This document shows, piece after piece, positions 9,500 through 17,548 of a DNA stretch of 64,000 nucleotides; the stretch's first letter is position 1; every line of letters starts with the position of its first letter. The notes under the pieces were generated by a model. It was not told the DNA's origin. It made no database searches and saw nothing but the letters and a program-made list of their open reading frames with translations. The translations under genes were made by a program, and so were the position numbers. This DNA is from Lachnospiraceae bacterium (GTDB lineage Bacteria > Bacillota > Clostridia > Lachnospirales > Lachnospiraceae), in assembly GCA_017480565.1 (NCBI GenBank), contig JAFVAL010000009.1, positions 58,862 to 122,861 of the forward strand, read 5' to 3'.

Positions 9500-10621
9500 A
9501 TGGCACAAATTTATCTATCCCCTGACAATCATTACGAAGCGTTGACTGCCTTTTTGAAGGAACGTGGCTGTAAGAAGATTCTCTTGGTGCATGATAGTGC
9601 TGCACCGCATTTGAAGGTTTATCATTACCTGATGTCTCTTCCTGAGAAGGAGGGGATCGAAGTGGTTGCGTTCTCTGATTACAAGCCGAATCCGGATTAC
9701 GAAGCGCTTGTTGCGGGCACGGAGGTGTTTCGCAAGGAAGGCTGCGACGGCATTGTAGCGCTTGGCGGCGGCTCAGGCATGGATGTCGCAAAGAGCGTGA
9801 AGCTGTTTGCTAACATGACACCTGGGGAGCTTTACCTGAAGCAGAAGATTGTGGCAAATGAGATTCCATTTGTGGCGATTCCGACGACGGCGGGTACAGG
9901 TGCGGAGTCTACGATGTACGCGGTGATTTACTATCTGGGCGAGAAGCAGTCGATCGGTGATATCAGTGTGCTGCCGCAGGCAATTCTGCTGGATCCGAGT
10001 GTGCTTGAGACCCTTCCGATGTACCAGAGAAAGTGTACAATGTTGGATGCGCTGGGGCATGCGATGGAGTCTTTCTGGGCGGTGAAGAGCACCGAGGAGA
10101 GCAGAGAGCATGCCAGGAATGCGATCCGTGGCGTATTTGCGCACATGGAAGGATATCTGGCAAATGTGCCGGAGGACAATGCGGGCATGCTTTTGGCGGC
10201 AAATGAGGCCGGCAGGGCGATTTTTGTGACACAGACGACGGTTGGTCATGCGATGTGCTACAAGTTGACGCATCTTTACGGGCTTTCGCACGGGCATTCG
10301 GTGGCATTTTGCAACCGTGTTCTGATGAAGTGGATGCCTTCGCATCTGAATCGGTGCATTGATCCGAGGGGGCAGGAGTATCTGGAGAACACGCTTCATG
10401 AGCTTGCCGGATTGTTTGGCTGCAAGACGATCGAAGAGGCGGCTCAGAAGTTTGATGCGCTCGTGGAGCGGATGGAGTTGCCGGTTCCCAGACTGCGTAC
10501 CGGGGATATGGATGAGCTTGTGCATTCGGTAAATCCGGACAGGCTTAAGAACTTCCCGATCGCTGTGACGCTGGAGGATGTGGAAGCATTTTACCGGGAG
10601 ATCCTTCTGCCGGAGGAATAA
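9500..10621 (+). CDS. Iron-containing alcohol dehydrogenase
   Basis: A 373-residue group III (Fe-ADH) dehydrogenase. It has the NAD(P)-binding GGGSGMDVAK segment (about residue 92), the TTAGTGAEST motif (about 133) and the metal site spread over D-x3-H (LDALGHAMESFW, about 180) and two later histidines in GLSHGHSVAF (about 257). Members reduce short-chain aldehydes or oxidise alcohols and diols with NAD(P). It has its own ribosome site (AAAGGAGG) and a rho-independent terminator just after the stop, so it appears monocistronic. The specific substrate is not predictable. Confidence 0.92.
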   Translation: MAQIYLSPDNHYEALTAFLKERGCKKILLVHDSAAPHLKVYHYLMSLPEKEGIEVVAFSDYKPNPDYEALVAGTEVFRKEGCDGIVALGGGSGMDVAKSVKLFANMTPGELYLKQKIVANEIPFVAIPTTAGTGAESTMYAVIYYLGEKQSIGDISVLPQAILLDPSVLETLPMYQRKCTMLDALGHAMESFWAVKSTEESREHARNAIRGVFAHMEGYLANVPEDNAGMLLAANEAGRAIFVTQTTVGHAMCYKLTHLYGLSHGHSVAFCNRVLMKWMPSHLNRCIDPRGQEYLENTLHELAGLFGCKTIEEAAQKFDALVERMELPVPRLRTGDMDELVHSVNPDRLKNFPIAVTLEDVEAFYREILLPEE

Positions 10622-10639
10622 GTGAATCATATTTTTATG

Positions 10640-10668
10640 AGAGGCTGCAAATGTGGCCTCTTTTTTTG
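10640..10668 (+). terminator. Rho-independent terminator after the alcohol dehydrogenase gene
   Basis: A GAGGC/GCCTC stem with a 10-base loop is followed by seven T residues, 20 bp after the dehydrogenase stop codon. Confidence 0.8.
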
Positions 10669-10677
10669 CGTAAGCCC

Positions 10678-10738
10678 TTGACATGCATCAATACAGGTGT
10701 ATAATAAACTCAAACATATGAATAATCGTTCATATGTT
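10678..10738 (+). promoter_or_regulatory. Metal-efflux operon promoter with ArsR/SmtB-type operator
   Basis: TTGACA (10678-10683) and TATAAT (10700-10705) are separated by 16 bp. Just after the -10, a perfect inverted repeat AACATATGAA-N6-TTCATATGTT spans 10713-10738, over the expected transcription start. This matches the ATATGAA-N6-TTCATAT operator class bound by ArsR/SmtB/CadC metal-sensing repressors. The operon's third gene encodes such a repressor, so negative autoregulation relieved by metal is likely. Confidence 0.88.
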
Positions 10739-10769
10739 GAATCGTTAGAGTGTTCGGGAGGTTTTTGAG

Positions 10770-10991
10770 ATGAAGAAGACATACAAGATTGATGTGGATT
10801 GTGCGAATTGTGCGAATAAGATGGAAGAAGCTGCGAACAAGACCGAGGGCGTGAAGAGTGCTGTGGTGAACTTCATGACTCTGAAGATGAAGGTGGAGTT
10901 CGAGGATGGTGCGGATCCGGCTGAGGTGATGCCGCGTGTTCTTGAGAATTGTAAGATTGTTGAGGATGACTGCGAGATTTTCTTTGACTAA
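10770..10991 (+). CDS. Heavy-metal-associated (HMA) domain protein, metallochaperone-like
   Basis: A 73-residue stand-alone HMA/ferredoxin-like fold with the metal-binding CxxC as DCANCANKM (Cys at about 11 and 14). It probably carries a divalent or monovalent soft metal to the P-type ATPase encoded 54 bp downstream, which lacks its own N-terminal HMA domain. The split is therefore functional: chaperone and pump are separate polypeptides here. A TTCGGGAGGTTTTTGAG ribosome site precedes the ATG. Acidic residues near the C-terminus could add metal affinity. Confidence 0.9.
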   Translation: MKKTYKIDVDCANCANKMEEAANKTEGVKSAVVNFMTLKMKVEFEDGADPAEVMPRVLENCKIVEDDCEIFFD

Positions 10992-11044
10992 AGGGAGGGC
11001 TTCCCGGAACCTGTGAGAGGGCAGATATAGGGGAGCAGAGAGTG

Positions 11045-12922
11045 ATGACGAAGAAGCAGAAGAAGATGCTGGTGCGGATTCTGATTGCCGCAGCCTGCAT
11101 CGTGGTGTTGGAGCTCCTTCCGGTGGAAGGGGCTCTGAAGTTTGCCTTATATATGATCCCTTACCTGGTGGTTGGCTATGACATTTTAAAGAAGGCCGGG
11201 AAGGGAATTCTAAAGCGCCAGGTTTTCGATGAGAATTTTTTGATGGCGCTGGCGACGGTGGGTGCGATCGCGCTTGGTGAGTACACCGAGGGTGTCGCGG
11301 TTATGCTCTTTTACCAGATCGGTGAGCTGTTCCAGAGTTACGCGGTGGGTAAGAGTCGTCGCAACATCACGGAATTGATGGATATTCGGCCGGATTATGC
11401 GAACCTTCTTTTGGAGGATGGCAGTACCGAGCGGGTGGATCCGGATGACGTGGAGATCGGAACGGTGATTGTGGTTGAGCCTGGTGAGAAGGTGCCGATC
11501 GACGGTGTGGTCGTGGAAGGGCGCAGCGCGCTTGATACTGCGGCATTGACCGGTGAGAGCGTTCCGAGAAATGTGTCCGTGGGCGATGAGATCATCAGCG
11601 GATGCATCAATCAGACCGGACTGTTGAAGATCGAGACGACGAAAGAGTTCGGGGAGTCGACGGTTTCCAAGATCTTGGATCTTGTGGAAAATGCATCCTC
11701 GCAGAAGTCCCGGTCGGAGGCGTTTATCTCGCGGTTTGCGAAGGTTTATACGCCGGCGGTGGTGTACGCCGCGCTTGCCTTGGCATTTGTACCGCCGATC
11801 GTGCGGCTTCTGATGGGAATGCCGGCGGAGTGGATGACTTGGATTTACCGTGCACTGACGTTCCTTGTCATCAGCTGTCCTTGTGCACTTGTCATCAGTA
11901 TTCCGCTTTCGTTTTTTGCCGGGATTGGCGGGGCGAGCAAGGAAGGTGTGCTGGTTAAGGGTTCGAACTATCTGGAAGCGCTTTCGCAGACGAAGGTGGT
12001 TGCCTTTGACAAGACCGGTACGATGACGGAAGGCGTTTTCGAGGTTGCAAATGTGGTTCCTGCGGAGGAATCTGGCATAAATAAAGAGACACTTGTAGAA
12101 TTAGCTGCTTATGCGGAGATTCATTCATCTCACCCGATTGCAGAGAGCCTTATCAAGGCCTATGGAAGAGAGCCAGAGGCTGGCAGGGTGCAGGATGTTG
12201 CCGAGTACAGTGGACACGGTGTGAAAGCGGTTGTCGATGGTAGGGAGGTCTGCGTCGGCAATACGAAGATGATGGCACAGCTCGGACTTGCCGCGCCGCA
12301 GGTGGTGAGTGGTGGTACGGTTGTGTTTGTCGCGGTGGACCGCGTGTATGCGGGTTACATCGAGATTTCTGATCGGGTAAAGAAGACGGCTGCGGAAGCG
12401 ATTTCGGCGCTTAAAAAAGTGGGTGTGCGAAAGACCGTGATGCTCACCGGTGACCGGCAGCAGGCCGCAGAGGCGGTTGGTAAGGAATTGCAGGTCGATG
12501 AGATCTTTGCAGAACTGTTGCCAGCAGATAAAGTGACGCGTGTGGAACAGCTGCTTTCCGAGAAGAGCGAGAAGGAAAAGCTGGTCTTTGTGGGCGATGG
12601 GATCAATGATGCGCCGGTGCTTTCCCGTGCGGATATCGGTATCGCGATGGGTGCGATGGGGTCGGATGCTGCGATTGAGGCAGCGGACGTGGTGCTCATG
12701 GATGATGATCCGAAGAAGATCGCGAAGGCGATCAAGATTTCGCGCAAATGTATGCGTATCGTTTACGAGAACATTTATTTCGCGATCGGCGTCAAGCTCA
12801 TTTGCCTTGTACTGGGTGCGCTCGGTGTGGCAAATATGTGGGTGGCCATTTTCGCGGATGTCGGTGTGATGGTGATTGCAGTGTGCAATGCGATTCGTGC
12901 GCTGCGCGTGAAGAATTTGTGA
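11045..12922 (+). CDS. Heavy-metal-translocating P1B-type ATPase (Zn/Cd/Pb class)
   Basis: About 625 residues with all P-type ATPase marks: the transmembrane SCPCALVIS metal site (about 277), phosphorylation motif DKTGTMTEG (about 322), an HP dipeptide in the ATP-binding domain (SSHPIAES, about 364), MLTGDRQ (about 465) and GDGINDAPVL (about 518). CPC with this downstream context fits the Zn/Cd/Pb-exporting P1B-2 group (CadA/ZntA). An in-frame GTG lies 3 bp upstream; ATG 11045 is the likelier start. No HMA domain is fused at the N-terminus. The protein should export metal from the cytoplasm using ATP, under control of the ArsR gene that follows. Confidence 0.92.
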   Translation: MTKKQKKMLVRILIAAACIVVLELLPVEGALKFALYMIPYLVVGYDILKKAGKGILKRQVFDENFLMALATVGAIALGEYTEGVAVMLFYQIGELFQSYAVGKSRRNITELMDIRPDYANLLLEDGSTERVDPDDVEIGTVIVVEPGEKVPIDGVVVEGRSALDTAALTGESVPRNVSVGDEIISGCINQTGLLKIETTKEFGESTVSKILDLVENASSQKSRSEAFISRFAKVYTPAVVYAALALAFVPPIVRLLMGMPAEWMTWIYRALTFLVISCPCALVISIPLSFFAGIGGASKEGVLVKGSNYLEALSQTKVVAFDKTGTMTEGVFEVANVVPAEESGINKETLVELAAYAEIHSSHPIAESLIKAYGREPEAGRVQDVAEYSGHGVKAVVDGREVCVGNTKMMAQLGLAAPQVVSGGTVVFVAVDRVYAGYIEISDRVKKTAAEAISALKKVGVRKTVMLTGDRQQAAEAVGKELQVDEIFAELLPADKVTRVEQLLSEKSEKEKLVFVGDGINDAPVLSRADIGIAMGAMGSDAAIEAADVVLMDDDPKKIAKAIKISRKCMRIVYENIYFAIGVKLICLVLGALGVANMWVAIFADVGVMVIAVCNAIRALRVKNL

Positions 12923-12979
12923 GAAAATGCCTCGGGAGGAGATCTTCCGGGGCATGTCTTAAAATATAGGAGGTTAGAT

Positions 12980-13354
12980 ATGTCAAACCCGTTAGTGGAT
13001 CAGATGGTGGAGCGTTGTGATACCGTGGAGGTGCACAAGGAGTTGGTGCGCATCGTGCAGGAGAAGCTTCCTGCGGAAGAGGAGCTCTACGATCTGGCGG
13101 AGCTTTTTAAGGTGTTTGGGGATTCGACGCGGATTCGCATCTTGTTTGTGTTGTTTGAATCGGAGGCGTGTGTGTGCGATCTGGCGGAGGCGCTTTCGAT
13201 GACACAGTCGGCGATTTCGCATCAGCTTAAGATTTTAAAGCAGAGCAAGCTGGTCAAGAGCCGCAGAGAAGGCAAGCAGGTGATTTATTCGCTTGCGGAT
13301 GCGCATGTGCGTAAGATCATTGACAATGGCCTTGAGCACATCGAGGAGGACTGA
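12980..13354 (+). CDS. ArsR/SmtB-family metal-sensing repressor
   Basis: A 124-residue winged-helix repressor. The recognition helix region reads SMTQSAISHQLKILKQSKLV. The ACVCDLAEAL segment matches the ELCVCDL-type alpha3 metal site of CadC/ArsR proteins. It ends the metal-efflux operon, following the ATPase by 57 bp with an ATAGGAGG ribosome site. It should bind the inverted repeat at 10713-10738 and release it when Zn, Cd or Pb is bound. Which metal is sensed cannot be settled, because both an alpha3 CVC motif and C-terminal His/Glu residues (HVRKIIDNGLEHIEED) are present. Confidence 0.9.
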   Translation: MSNPLVDQMVERCDTVEVHKELVRIVQEKLPAEEELYDLAELFKVFGDSTRIRILFVLFESEACVCDLAEALSMTQSAISHQLKILKQSKLVKSRREGKQVIYSLADAHVRKIIDNGLEHIEED

Positions 13355-13360
13355 TGACAG

Positions 13361-13534
13361 ATGGATCACTGTGAGAGCTGTACATATTATCTGTACGATG
13401 AGGAGTATGAGACCTATTATTGCGACCGGGATTTAGATGAGGATGAGATGGTACATTTCCTGCAAGGGAGCAAGAGAGCCTGTCCATATTACCGGTCGGA
13501 TAATGAATACGAAGTGGTCAGACACCAGATGTAA
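13361..13534 (+). CDS. Small Cys-rich protein (DUF6472-like)
   Basis: A 57-residue ORF starting 6 bp after the ArsR stop codon. It has four Cys (HCESC near the start, YYCDRDLDEDEM, RACPYYR), a spacing that suggests a small metal-binding fold. The YYCDRDLDEDEM core recalls a short uncharacterised family common in Lachnospiraceae (DUF6472, from memory). Its position may reflect operon read-through rather than a metal-resistance role. It is followed by a hairpin terminator. Confidence 0.7.
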   Translation: MDHCESCTYYLYDEEYETYYCDRDLDEDEMVHFLQGSKRACPYYRSDNEYEVVRHQM

Positions 13535-13543
13535 GAGAAAGAG

Positions 13544-13597
13544 GAAATGTGTGCGGATGCTTCCGGTAAATTACTTCCGGAAATTCGCACATTTTTC
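13544..13597 (+). terminator. Terminator hairpin after the metal-efflux operon
   Basis: A long imperfect stem runs from AAATGTG...TTCCGG to CCGGAA...CACATTT around a TAAATTACT-type loop, with a TTTTTC tail. It separates the efflux operon from the PadR operon. Confidence 0.7.
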
Positions 13598-13632
13598 TTG
13601 ACATATAATATTATACAATGTATAGTATTATA
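13598..13632 (+). promoter_or_regulatory. PadR operon promoter with overlapping inverted-repeat operator
   Basis: TTGACA (13598-13603) and TATAGT (13621-13626) have a 17-bp spacer. An inverted repeat with one mismatch, TATAATATTATACA-A-TGTATAGTATTATA, fills 13604-13632 and covers the spacer and the -10 box. This is the expected place for an autorepressing PadR-family protein, which is encoded immediately downstream. Confidence 0.75.
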
Positions 13633-13669
13633 CAGGACAAAGGATATTTGGTTTTGACAGGAGAAATGT

Positions 13670-13993
13670 ATGGTTTTTAATACAGGTTCGGCACTGTTAG
13701 ATGCAGTGGTGCTTTCGGTGGTCTCCAGAGAGCCTCATGGAACCTACGGGTATAAGATTACGCAGGACGTGCGTACGGTGCTTGATGTGTCGGAATCGAC
13801 GCTTTATCCGGTGCTTAGGCGTCTGCAGAAGGATGAATGTCTGGATGTGTATGACGTAGAGACGGCGGGGAGAAACCGCAGATACTACCGGATTACACCA
13901 CAGGGGAGAGTGCAGCTGGAGCTTTATAAGAAGAGTTGGAGATCGTATGCGCAGAGCATTTCCGCGCTGCTTTTGGGGGAGGAAAAGTCGTGA
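13670..13993 (+). CDS. PadR-family transcriptional regulator
   Basis: A 107-residue winged-helix protein with the PadR features HGTYGYKI, STLYPVLRRLQKDE and AGRNRRYYRITPQGR. It is the short form, with a reduced C-terminal dimerisation helix. The stop codon overlaps the GTG start of the next gene, so the two are translationally coupled. PadR plus a DUF1700 protein is a recurrent pair in Firmicutes in which the regulator controls envelope-stress-type genes. It probably binds the inverted repeat at 13604-13632. Confidence 0.92.
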   Translation: MVFNTGSALLDAVVLSVVSREPHGTYGYKITQDVRTVLDVSESTLYPVLRRLQKDECLDVYDVETAGRNRRYYRITPQGRVQLELYKKSWRSYAQSISALLLGEEKS

Positions 13994-15045
13994 AGAAAGA
14001 AGAGTTTTTAAGAGAACTATCCGAGCTTTTATCCGATCTGCCTGACGTGGAGCGGGAGGAAGCGCTGGAGTTCTATGCGGATTATATCGATGACGTTGGG
14101 GACGATGAGGAGGCGATGCGCCAGATCGGGTCGCCTGCGCTGGTCGCGCAGCGTGTGAAGGCGGGACTCATCGGCAATCCGGAGGAGTCGATTGAGTACA
14201 CGGAGCAAGGTTACAAGGACCAGTTTGATGAGCAAGAAAAAGCGCAGCTGACGCCGAAGGCGAGAAGGACTGCTTCGGCGTCCGGCGAGCGCGAGTCTGC
14301 GACTTCCGAAGAGAAGCCTGCGAAGAAGTCCAGAGGGTGGCTTCTTGTTCTTGGAATCATTGTGGTTTTATTTGTCGGATCGCGAATTGCGAATGGTGTG
14401 ATCCGGTATCTGCGGTATAAGAACGCTTATCAGAATCAAAACAATTACGAAACCTACGATGCGTGGACGGGGTGGACTTACGAGGCAGGAGCTGTGAACA
14501 CCCTCCGGATCGAGGTCAATGCCGGCAATGTCGAGATCGTCATGGACCCGCATGATACGACGTATCAGATCAGGATCGAAGAGACGAGCGCGGTGACGAG
14601 CCAGTCCTTTGACGGGGATACTCTGGAGATCGAATGTGATGCGTCTGGGCTTGCACTTTTTGGCGATCACACGGTTCGGATTGCGGTGCCCAACACCTAT
14701 TTAAACCGCGTGGAGGTGGAGGTCAATGCCGGCAATGTGACGTTTGATCATTTGATGACCAATAAATTCATAGCCGAAGTCAATGCAGGCAATCTGATGG
14801 TTGACGGGCTTGCCCTGCAGGGCAATGCGAGCATTGAGACGAATGCTGGCAATGCACAGATCCGCTTGTTAGGCAGTGAAACTTCGTATAATTACCATGT
14901 TGACGTGAGCCTTGGAAATGTTATAATAAACGGGAACTCTTTCGCTCAGCTTAACAAGTCTACCTTGATCAAGAATGAGGTAGCGTACCGTACCATTGAT
15001 TTGACGTCTAACATGGGTAATATAGATGTGACGACAGAAGATTAG
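13990..15045 (+). CDS. DUF1700 / DUF4097 membrane-anchored protein
   Basis: I choose GTG 13990 (351 residues) because it follows GGGGGAGGAAAAGTC and overlaps the upstream stop codon as GTGA; an ATG 54 bp upstream would lie inside the PadR gene. Residues 1-65 match DUF1700 (KKEEFLRELSELLSDLP...). A charged linker follows, then one transmembrane helix (about 108-125). The extracytoplasmic part is beta-rich, with repeated EVNAGNV-type segments typical of DUF4097 solenoids. The role of the family is unknown. Its genomic link with PadR and PspC proteins suggests envelope homeostasis. Confidence 0.85.
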   Translation: MKKEEFLRELSELLSDLPDVEREEALEFYADYIDDVGDDEEAMRQIGSPALVAQRVKAGLIGNPEESIEYTEQGYKDQFDEQEKAQLTPKARRTASASGERESATSEEKPAKKSRGWLLVLGIIVVLFVGSRIANGVIRYLRYKNAYQNQNNYETYDAWTGWTYEAGAVNTLRIEVNAGNVEIVMDPHDTTYQIRIEETSAVTSQSFDGDTLEIECDASGLALFGDHTVRIAVPNTYLNRVEVEVNAGNVTFDHLMTNKFIAEVNAGNLMVDGLALQGNASIETNAGNAQIRLLGSETSYNYHVDVSLGNVIINGNSFAQLNKSTLIKNEVAYRTIDLTSNMGNIDVTTED

Positions 15046-15060
15046 AAGGAGGTATTTACG

Positions 15061-15267
15061 ATGAATGAGAAGAAGTTATATCGTTCCAGCCGCAACAAAG
15101 TGATCTGCGGCGTGTGTGGTGGTCTTGGTGAGTATCTTGGCGTGGATCCGACGATCGTGCGTCTGCTGTTTGTGCTTTTTGGCGCGACCGGAACCGGGAT
15201 GCTTGCTTATTTCATCGCAGCAGTGATTATGCCGCTCGATGACAATAACATGTATTACGACGCATAA
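15061..15267 (+). CDS. PspC-domain small membrane protein
   Basis: A 68-residue PspC family protein with the conserved KLYRSSRNKVICGVCGGLGEY start and LGVDPTIVRLLFVL segment, followed by one hydrophobic helix (about 35-57). In proteobacteria PspC is a membrane component of the phage-shock response; Firmicute homologues in PadR/DUF4097 operons probably respond to envelope stress too. It follows the DUF4097 gene by 15 bp with AGAAGGAGG, and the operon ends at a terminator shortly after. Confidence 0.92.
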   Translation: MNEKKLYRSSRNKVICGVCGGLGEYLGVDPTIVRLLFVLFGATGTGMLAYFIAAVIMPLDDNNMYYDA

Positions 15268-15293
15268 GAACGTTTGCTTGAGATGAGGTTGAA

Positions 15294-15324
15294 AGAGAAA
15301 TCACGAGAGTGGTTTCTCTTTTCG
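15294..15324 (+). terminator. Rho-independent terminator after the PadR-PspC operon
   Basis: AGAGAAATCAC and GTGGTTTCTCT pair over 11 positions (one G-U) around a GAGA loop and are followed by TTTTC. Confidence 0.8.
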
Positions 15325-15356
15325 TGTTTTAGATTAGGGAATGGAGATATCATCAT

Positions 15357-17120
15357 ATGAAGAAATGGATGGATTTACTGCGGGAAGAGACCGTGGCGGC
15401 GTTTGTCGAGGCTGGTTATGATGCAAAGTACGGCATGGTAAATGTGAGCAATCGCCCGGATTTATGCCAGTTTCAGTGCAACGGTGCGCTTGCTGCAGCA
15501 AAGGAATATCATAAGGCACCGCTCGCAATCGCGGAGGAGATCGTGCCGATTCTCTCTAAGAGTCCGTATTTTGAGAAGGTGGAGGCGGTGCGCCCCGGCT
15601 TTTTAAACCTGACTTGTAAGAATGAGATGCTCGCAGCATATGTCAATGAGATGGCAGCAGCTGCGCAGTTTGGCGCGGAAAAGGCGGAGAATCCTCGCAC
15701 GATCATTATCGACTATGGTGGGCCGAACGTGGCAAAGCCTTTGCATGTGGGACATCTGCGTTCTGCAGTCATCGGTGAGGCCGTCAAGCGCATTTGCCGG
15801 TTCGCGGGGCACAATGTGATCGGTGATGTGCATCTGGGCGACTGGGGGCTGCAGATGGGACTGATCATCACGGAGCTAAAGAAGCGTCAGCCCGACCTGC
15901 CTTATTTTGATGCGGATTTTACCGGAGAATATCCTGCAGAGGCACCGTTTACGATTGGCGAGCTAGAGGAGATCTATCCGTATGCGAATGCATTTTCCAA
16001 AACGCACCCGGAGTATCTGGAGGAGGCGCACCAGGCAACCTACGAACTGCAGAACGGCAACCGTGGATATCTGGCGCTTTGGCAGCACATCATCAATGTC
16101 TCGGTGTCGGATTTGAAGCGTAATTATGAGAATCTGAATGTGACGTTTGATCTCTGGAAGAAGGAGAGCGATGCGCAGCCTTATATCCCGGATCTGGTGC
16201 AGTATTTAAAGGACGAGGGTTACGCGCACATTAGTGAAGGTGCGCTTGTTGTTGACGTTAAGGAAGAGACCGATACGAAGGAGATTCCGCCTTGTATGAT
16301 CTTAAAATCGGACGGGGCAACGCTCTACAACACCACGGATCTTGCTACAATTGTAGAACGCGAGAAACTCTTTGATCCTGACACTTATATCTACGTTGTT
16401 GACAAGCGACAGGGACTTTATTTTGAGCAGATTTTCCGCTGTGCAAAGAAGTGCAAGCTAGTGCCTGCTGAGACTGAGATGATCTTCCTTGGATTTGGTA
16501 CGATGAATGGGAAGGACGGCAAGCCGTTTAAGACCCGTGACGGCGGCGTGATGCGTCTGGAAAATCTGATCGCGGAGATCAAGGGCGCGGTCTATGATAA
16601 GATCATGGAGAACCGCCAGATGACGGAGGAAGAGGCGGATGAAATCGCACGCAAGGTCGGCGTGGCGGCGCTTAAGTACGGAGATTTGTCGAATCAGGCT
16701 TCCAAGGATTATATCTTTGATATCGAGCGGTTTACGTCGTTTGATGGCAACACCGGGCCTTACATCTTGTACACGATCGTGCGTATCAAGTCGATTCTCA
16801 AGAAATACGAGGAGATGGGCGGTTCGTATGACGCGAAGGTGAGCAGCGAGGTCAATGAAAGCGAGTTGCCACTGCTCTTAAAGCTGGTAGGATTCAATGA
16901 GATGACGCAGACTGCATACGAGGAGAAAGCTCCGCACAAGGTGTGCCAGTATGTGTATGAGCTCGCAAATGCATTCAATAGCTTTTATCACGAGACGAAG
17001 ATTCTCGCGGAGGAAGATGAGGCAAAGCGTGCGGGATATATCGCACTGCTTAAAGTAGTGCTGGGTGTGCTTGAGACTTGCTGTGATCTGCTGGGGATTG
17101 AAGCGCCGGAGAAGATGTAA
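15357..17120 (+). CDS. argS: Arginyl-tRNA synthetase
   Basis: 587 residues, normal for bacterial ArgRS. It has an N-terminal Add1-like domain, the class I HIGH signature as HVGH within KPLHVGHLRSAVIGEA (about 122), the family's TRDGGVMRLENL segment near 398 in place of a canonical KMSKS, and a DALR anticodon-binding domain at the C-terminus (from about 465). It charges tRNA-Arg with arginine. No T-box leader is seen in the 90 bp upstream. A terminator follows about 40 bp after the stop. Confidence 0.96.
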   Translation: MKKWMDLLREETVAAFVEAGYDAKYGMVNVSNRPDLCQFQCNGALAAAKEYHKAPLAIAEEIVPILSKSPYFEKVEAVRPGFLNLTCKNEMLAAYVNEMAAAAQFGAEKAENPRTIIIDYGGPNVAKPLHVGHLRSAVIGEAVKRICRFAGHNVIGDVHLGDWGLQMGLIITELKKRQPDLPYFDADFTGEYPAEAPFTIGELEEIYPYANAFSKTHPEYLEEAHQATYELQNGNRGYLALWQHIINVSVSDLKRNYENLNVTFDLWKKESDAQPYIPDLVQYLKDEGYAHISEGALVVDVKEETDTKEIPPCMILKSDGATLYNTTDLATIVEREKLFDPDTYIYVVDKRQGLYFEQIFRCAKKCKLVPAETEMIFLGFGTMNGKDGKPFKTRDGGVMRLENLIAEIKGAVYDKIMENRQMTEEEADEIARKVGVAALKYGDLSNQASKDYIFDIERFTSFDGNTGPYILYTIVRIKSILKKYEEMGGSYDAKVSSEVNESELPLLLKLVGFNEMTQTAYEEKAPHKVCQYVYELANAFNSFYHETKILAEEDEAKRAGYIALLKVVLGVLETCCDLLGIEAPEKM

Positions 17121-17162
17121 TGGGTTTTGCAGAGCTTATGATGATGGCTTGAGAGATATCGC

Positions 17163-17197
17163 AGGGGGGCGGAAACGTTGGTTTCCGCCCCTCTTTG
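17163..17197 (+). terminator. Rho-independent terminator after argS
   Basis: GGGGCGGAAAC and GTTTCCGCCCC form an 11-bp stem with a short GTTG loop, followed by TCTTTG. Confidence 0.8.
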
Positions 17198-17548
17198 GTG
17201 GTGGGTTGGTGTTAGATGTGTGGTTTTCGCCCATTGGTGCTGTCTTTTGGACATGTCTGGAATCAAATGCCAACCTTTTTCAAAGAAAAGCTAAATAAGT
17301 TTGCAAAAAATAGCTGAATTTGTAAGGATGGAGAAGAATTTGCAAACTTATTAATACTTTTGAACCAGAAGGTTGGAAGGCTGTTTTTTTAGATAGCATA
17401 AAATCCAACTTTTCATAGAGAATTGTTGGAAAAGTTGCATTGCATGAATCTCGCAAATTAAGCTTGCCAGAGAGTAAGAAAAGTGATATGATCATTACAT
17501 GATCGAACACACGTTCTTACTTTAATTGACGGAAAGAGGGGAGACCAT
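17198..17548. other. Structured intergenic region between argS and the Y-family polymerase gene
   Basis: No credible gene is visible. A perfect 14-bp inverted repeat (AATAAGTTTGCAAA, 17294-17307, with its complement at 17339-17352) is nested inside a second pair (CCAACCTT, 17270-17277 / AAGGTTGG, 17369-17376). A separate 9-bp pair (CAACTTTTC / GAAAAGTTG) lies at 17406-17437. An SOS box lies at 17504. The repeats could form a large RNA hairpin or be the remnant of a small mobile element. Confidence 0.6.
17504..17517 (+). promoter_or_regulatory. LexA (SOS) box upstream of the Y-family polymerase gene
   Basis: CGAACACACGTTCT matches the Firmicute SOS consensus CGAAC-N4-GTTYG except at the last base. 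It lies 31 bp before the polymerase start codon, where bound LexA would block transcription. Confidence 0.8.

Noticed and set aside
9773-10684. 303-residue frame on the - strand over the alcohol dehydrogenase gene
   Set aside because: It is an antisense shadow of a clear dehydrogenase gene, rich in His/Arg/Leu as expected for the complement of GC-rich codons, with no ribosome site.
12125-12955. 276-residue frame on the - strand over the metal ATPase gene
   Set aside because: Antisense shadow; low-complexity composition and no start signal.
13936-15045. Start of the DUF1700 gene at the ATG at 13936
   Set aside because: It would overlap the PadR gene by 58 bp without a ribosome site; GTG 13990 has a strong site and a coupled stop-start.
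15268-15356. T-box leader before argS
   Set aside because: The interval is too short and holds only the terminator of the preceding operon; no specifier-loop or TGG antiterminator sequence is seen.
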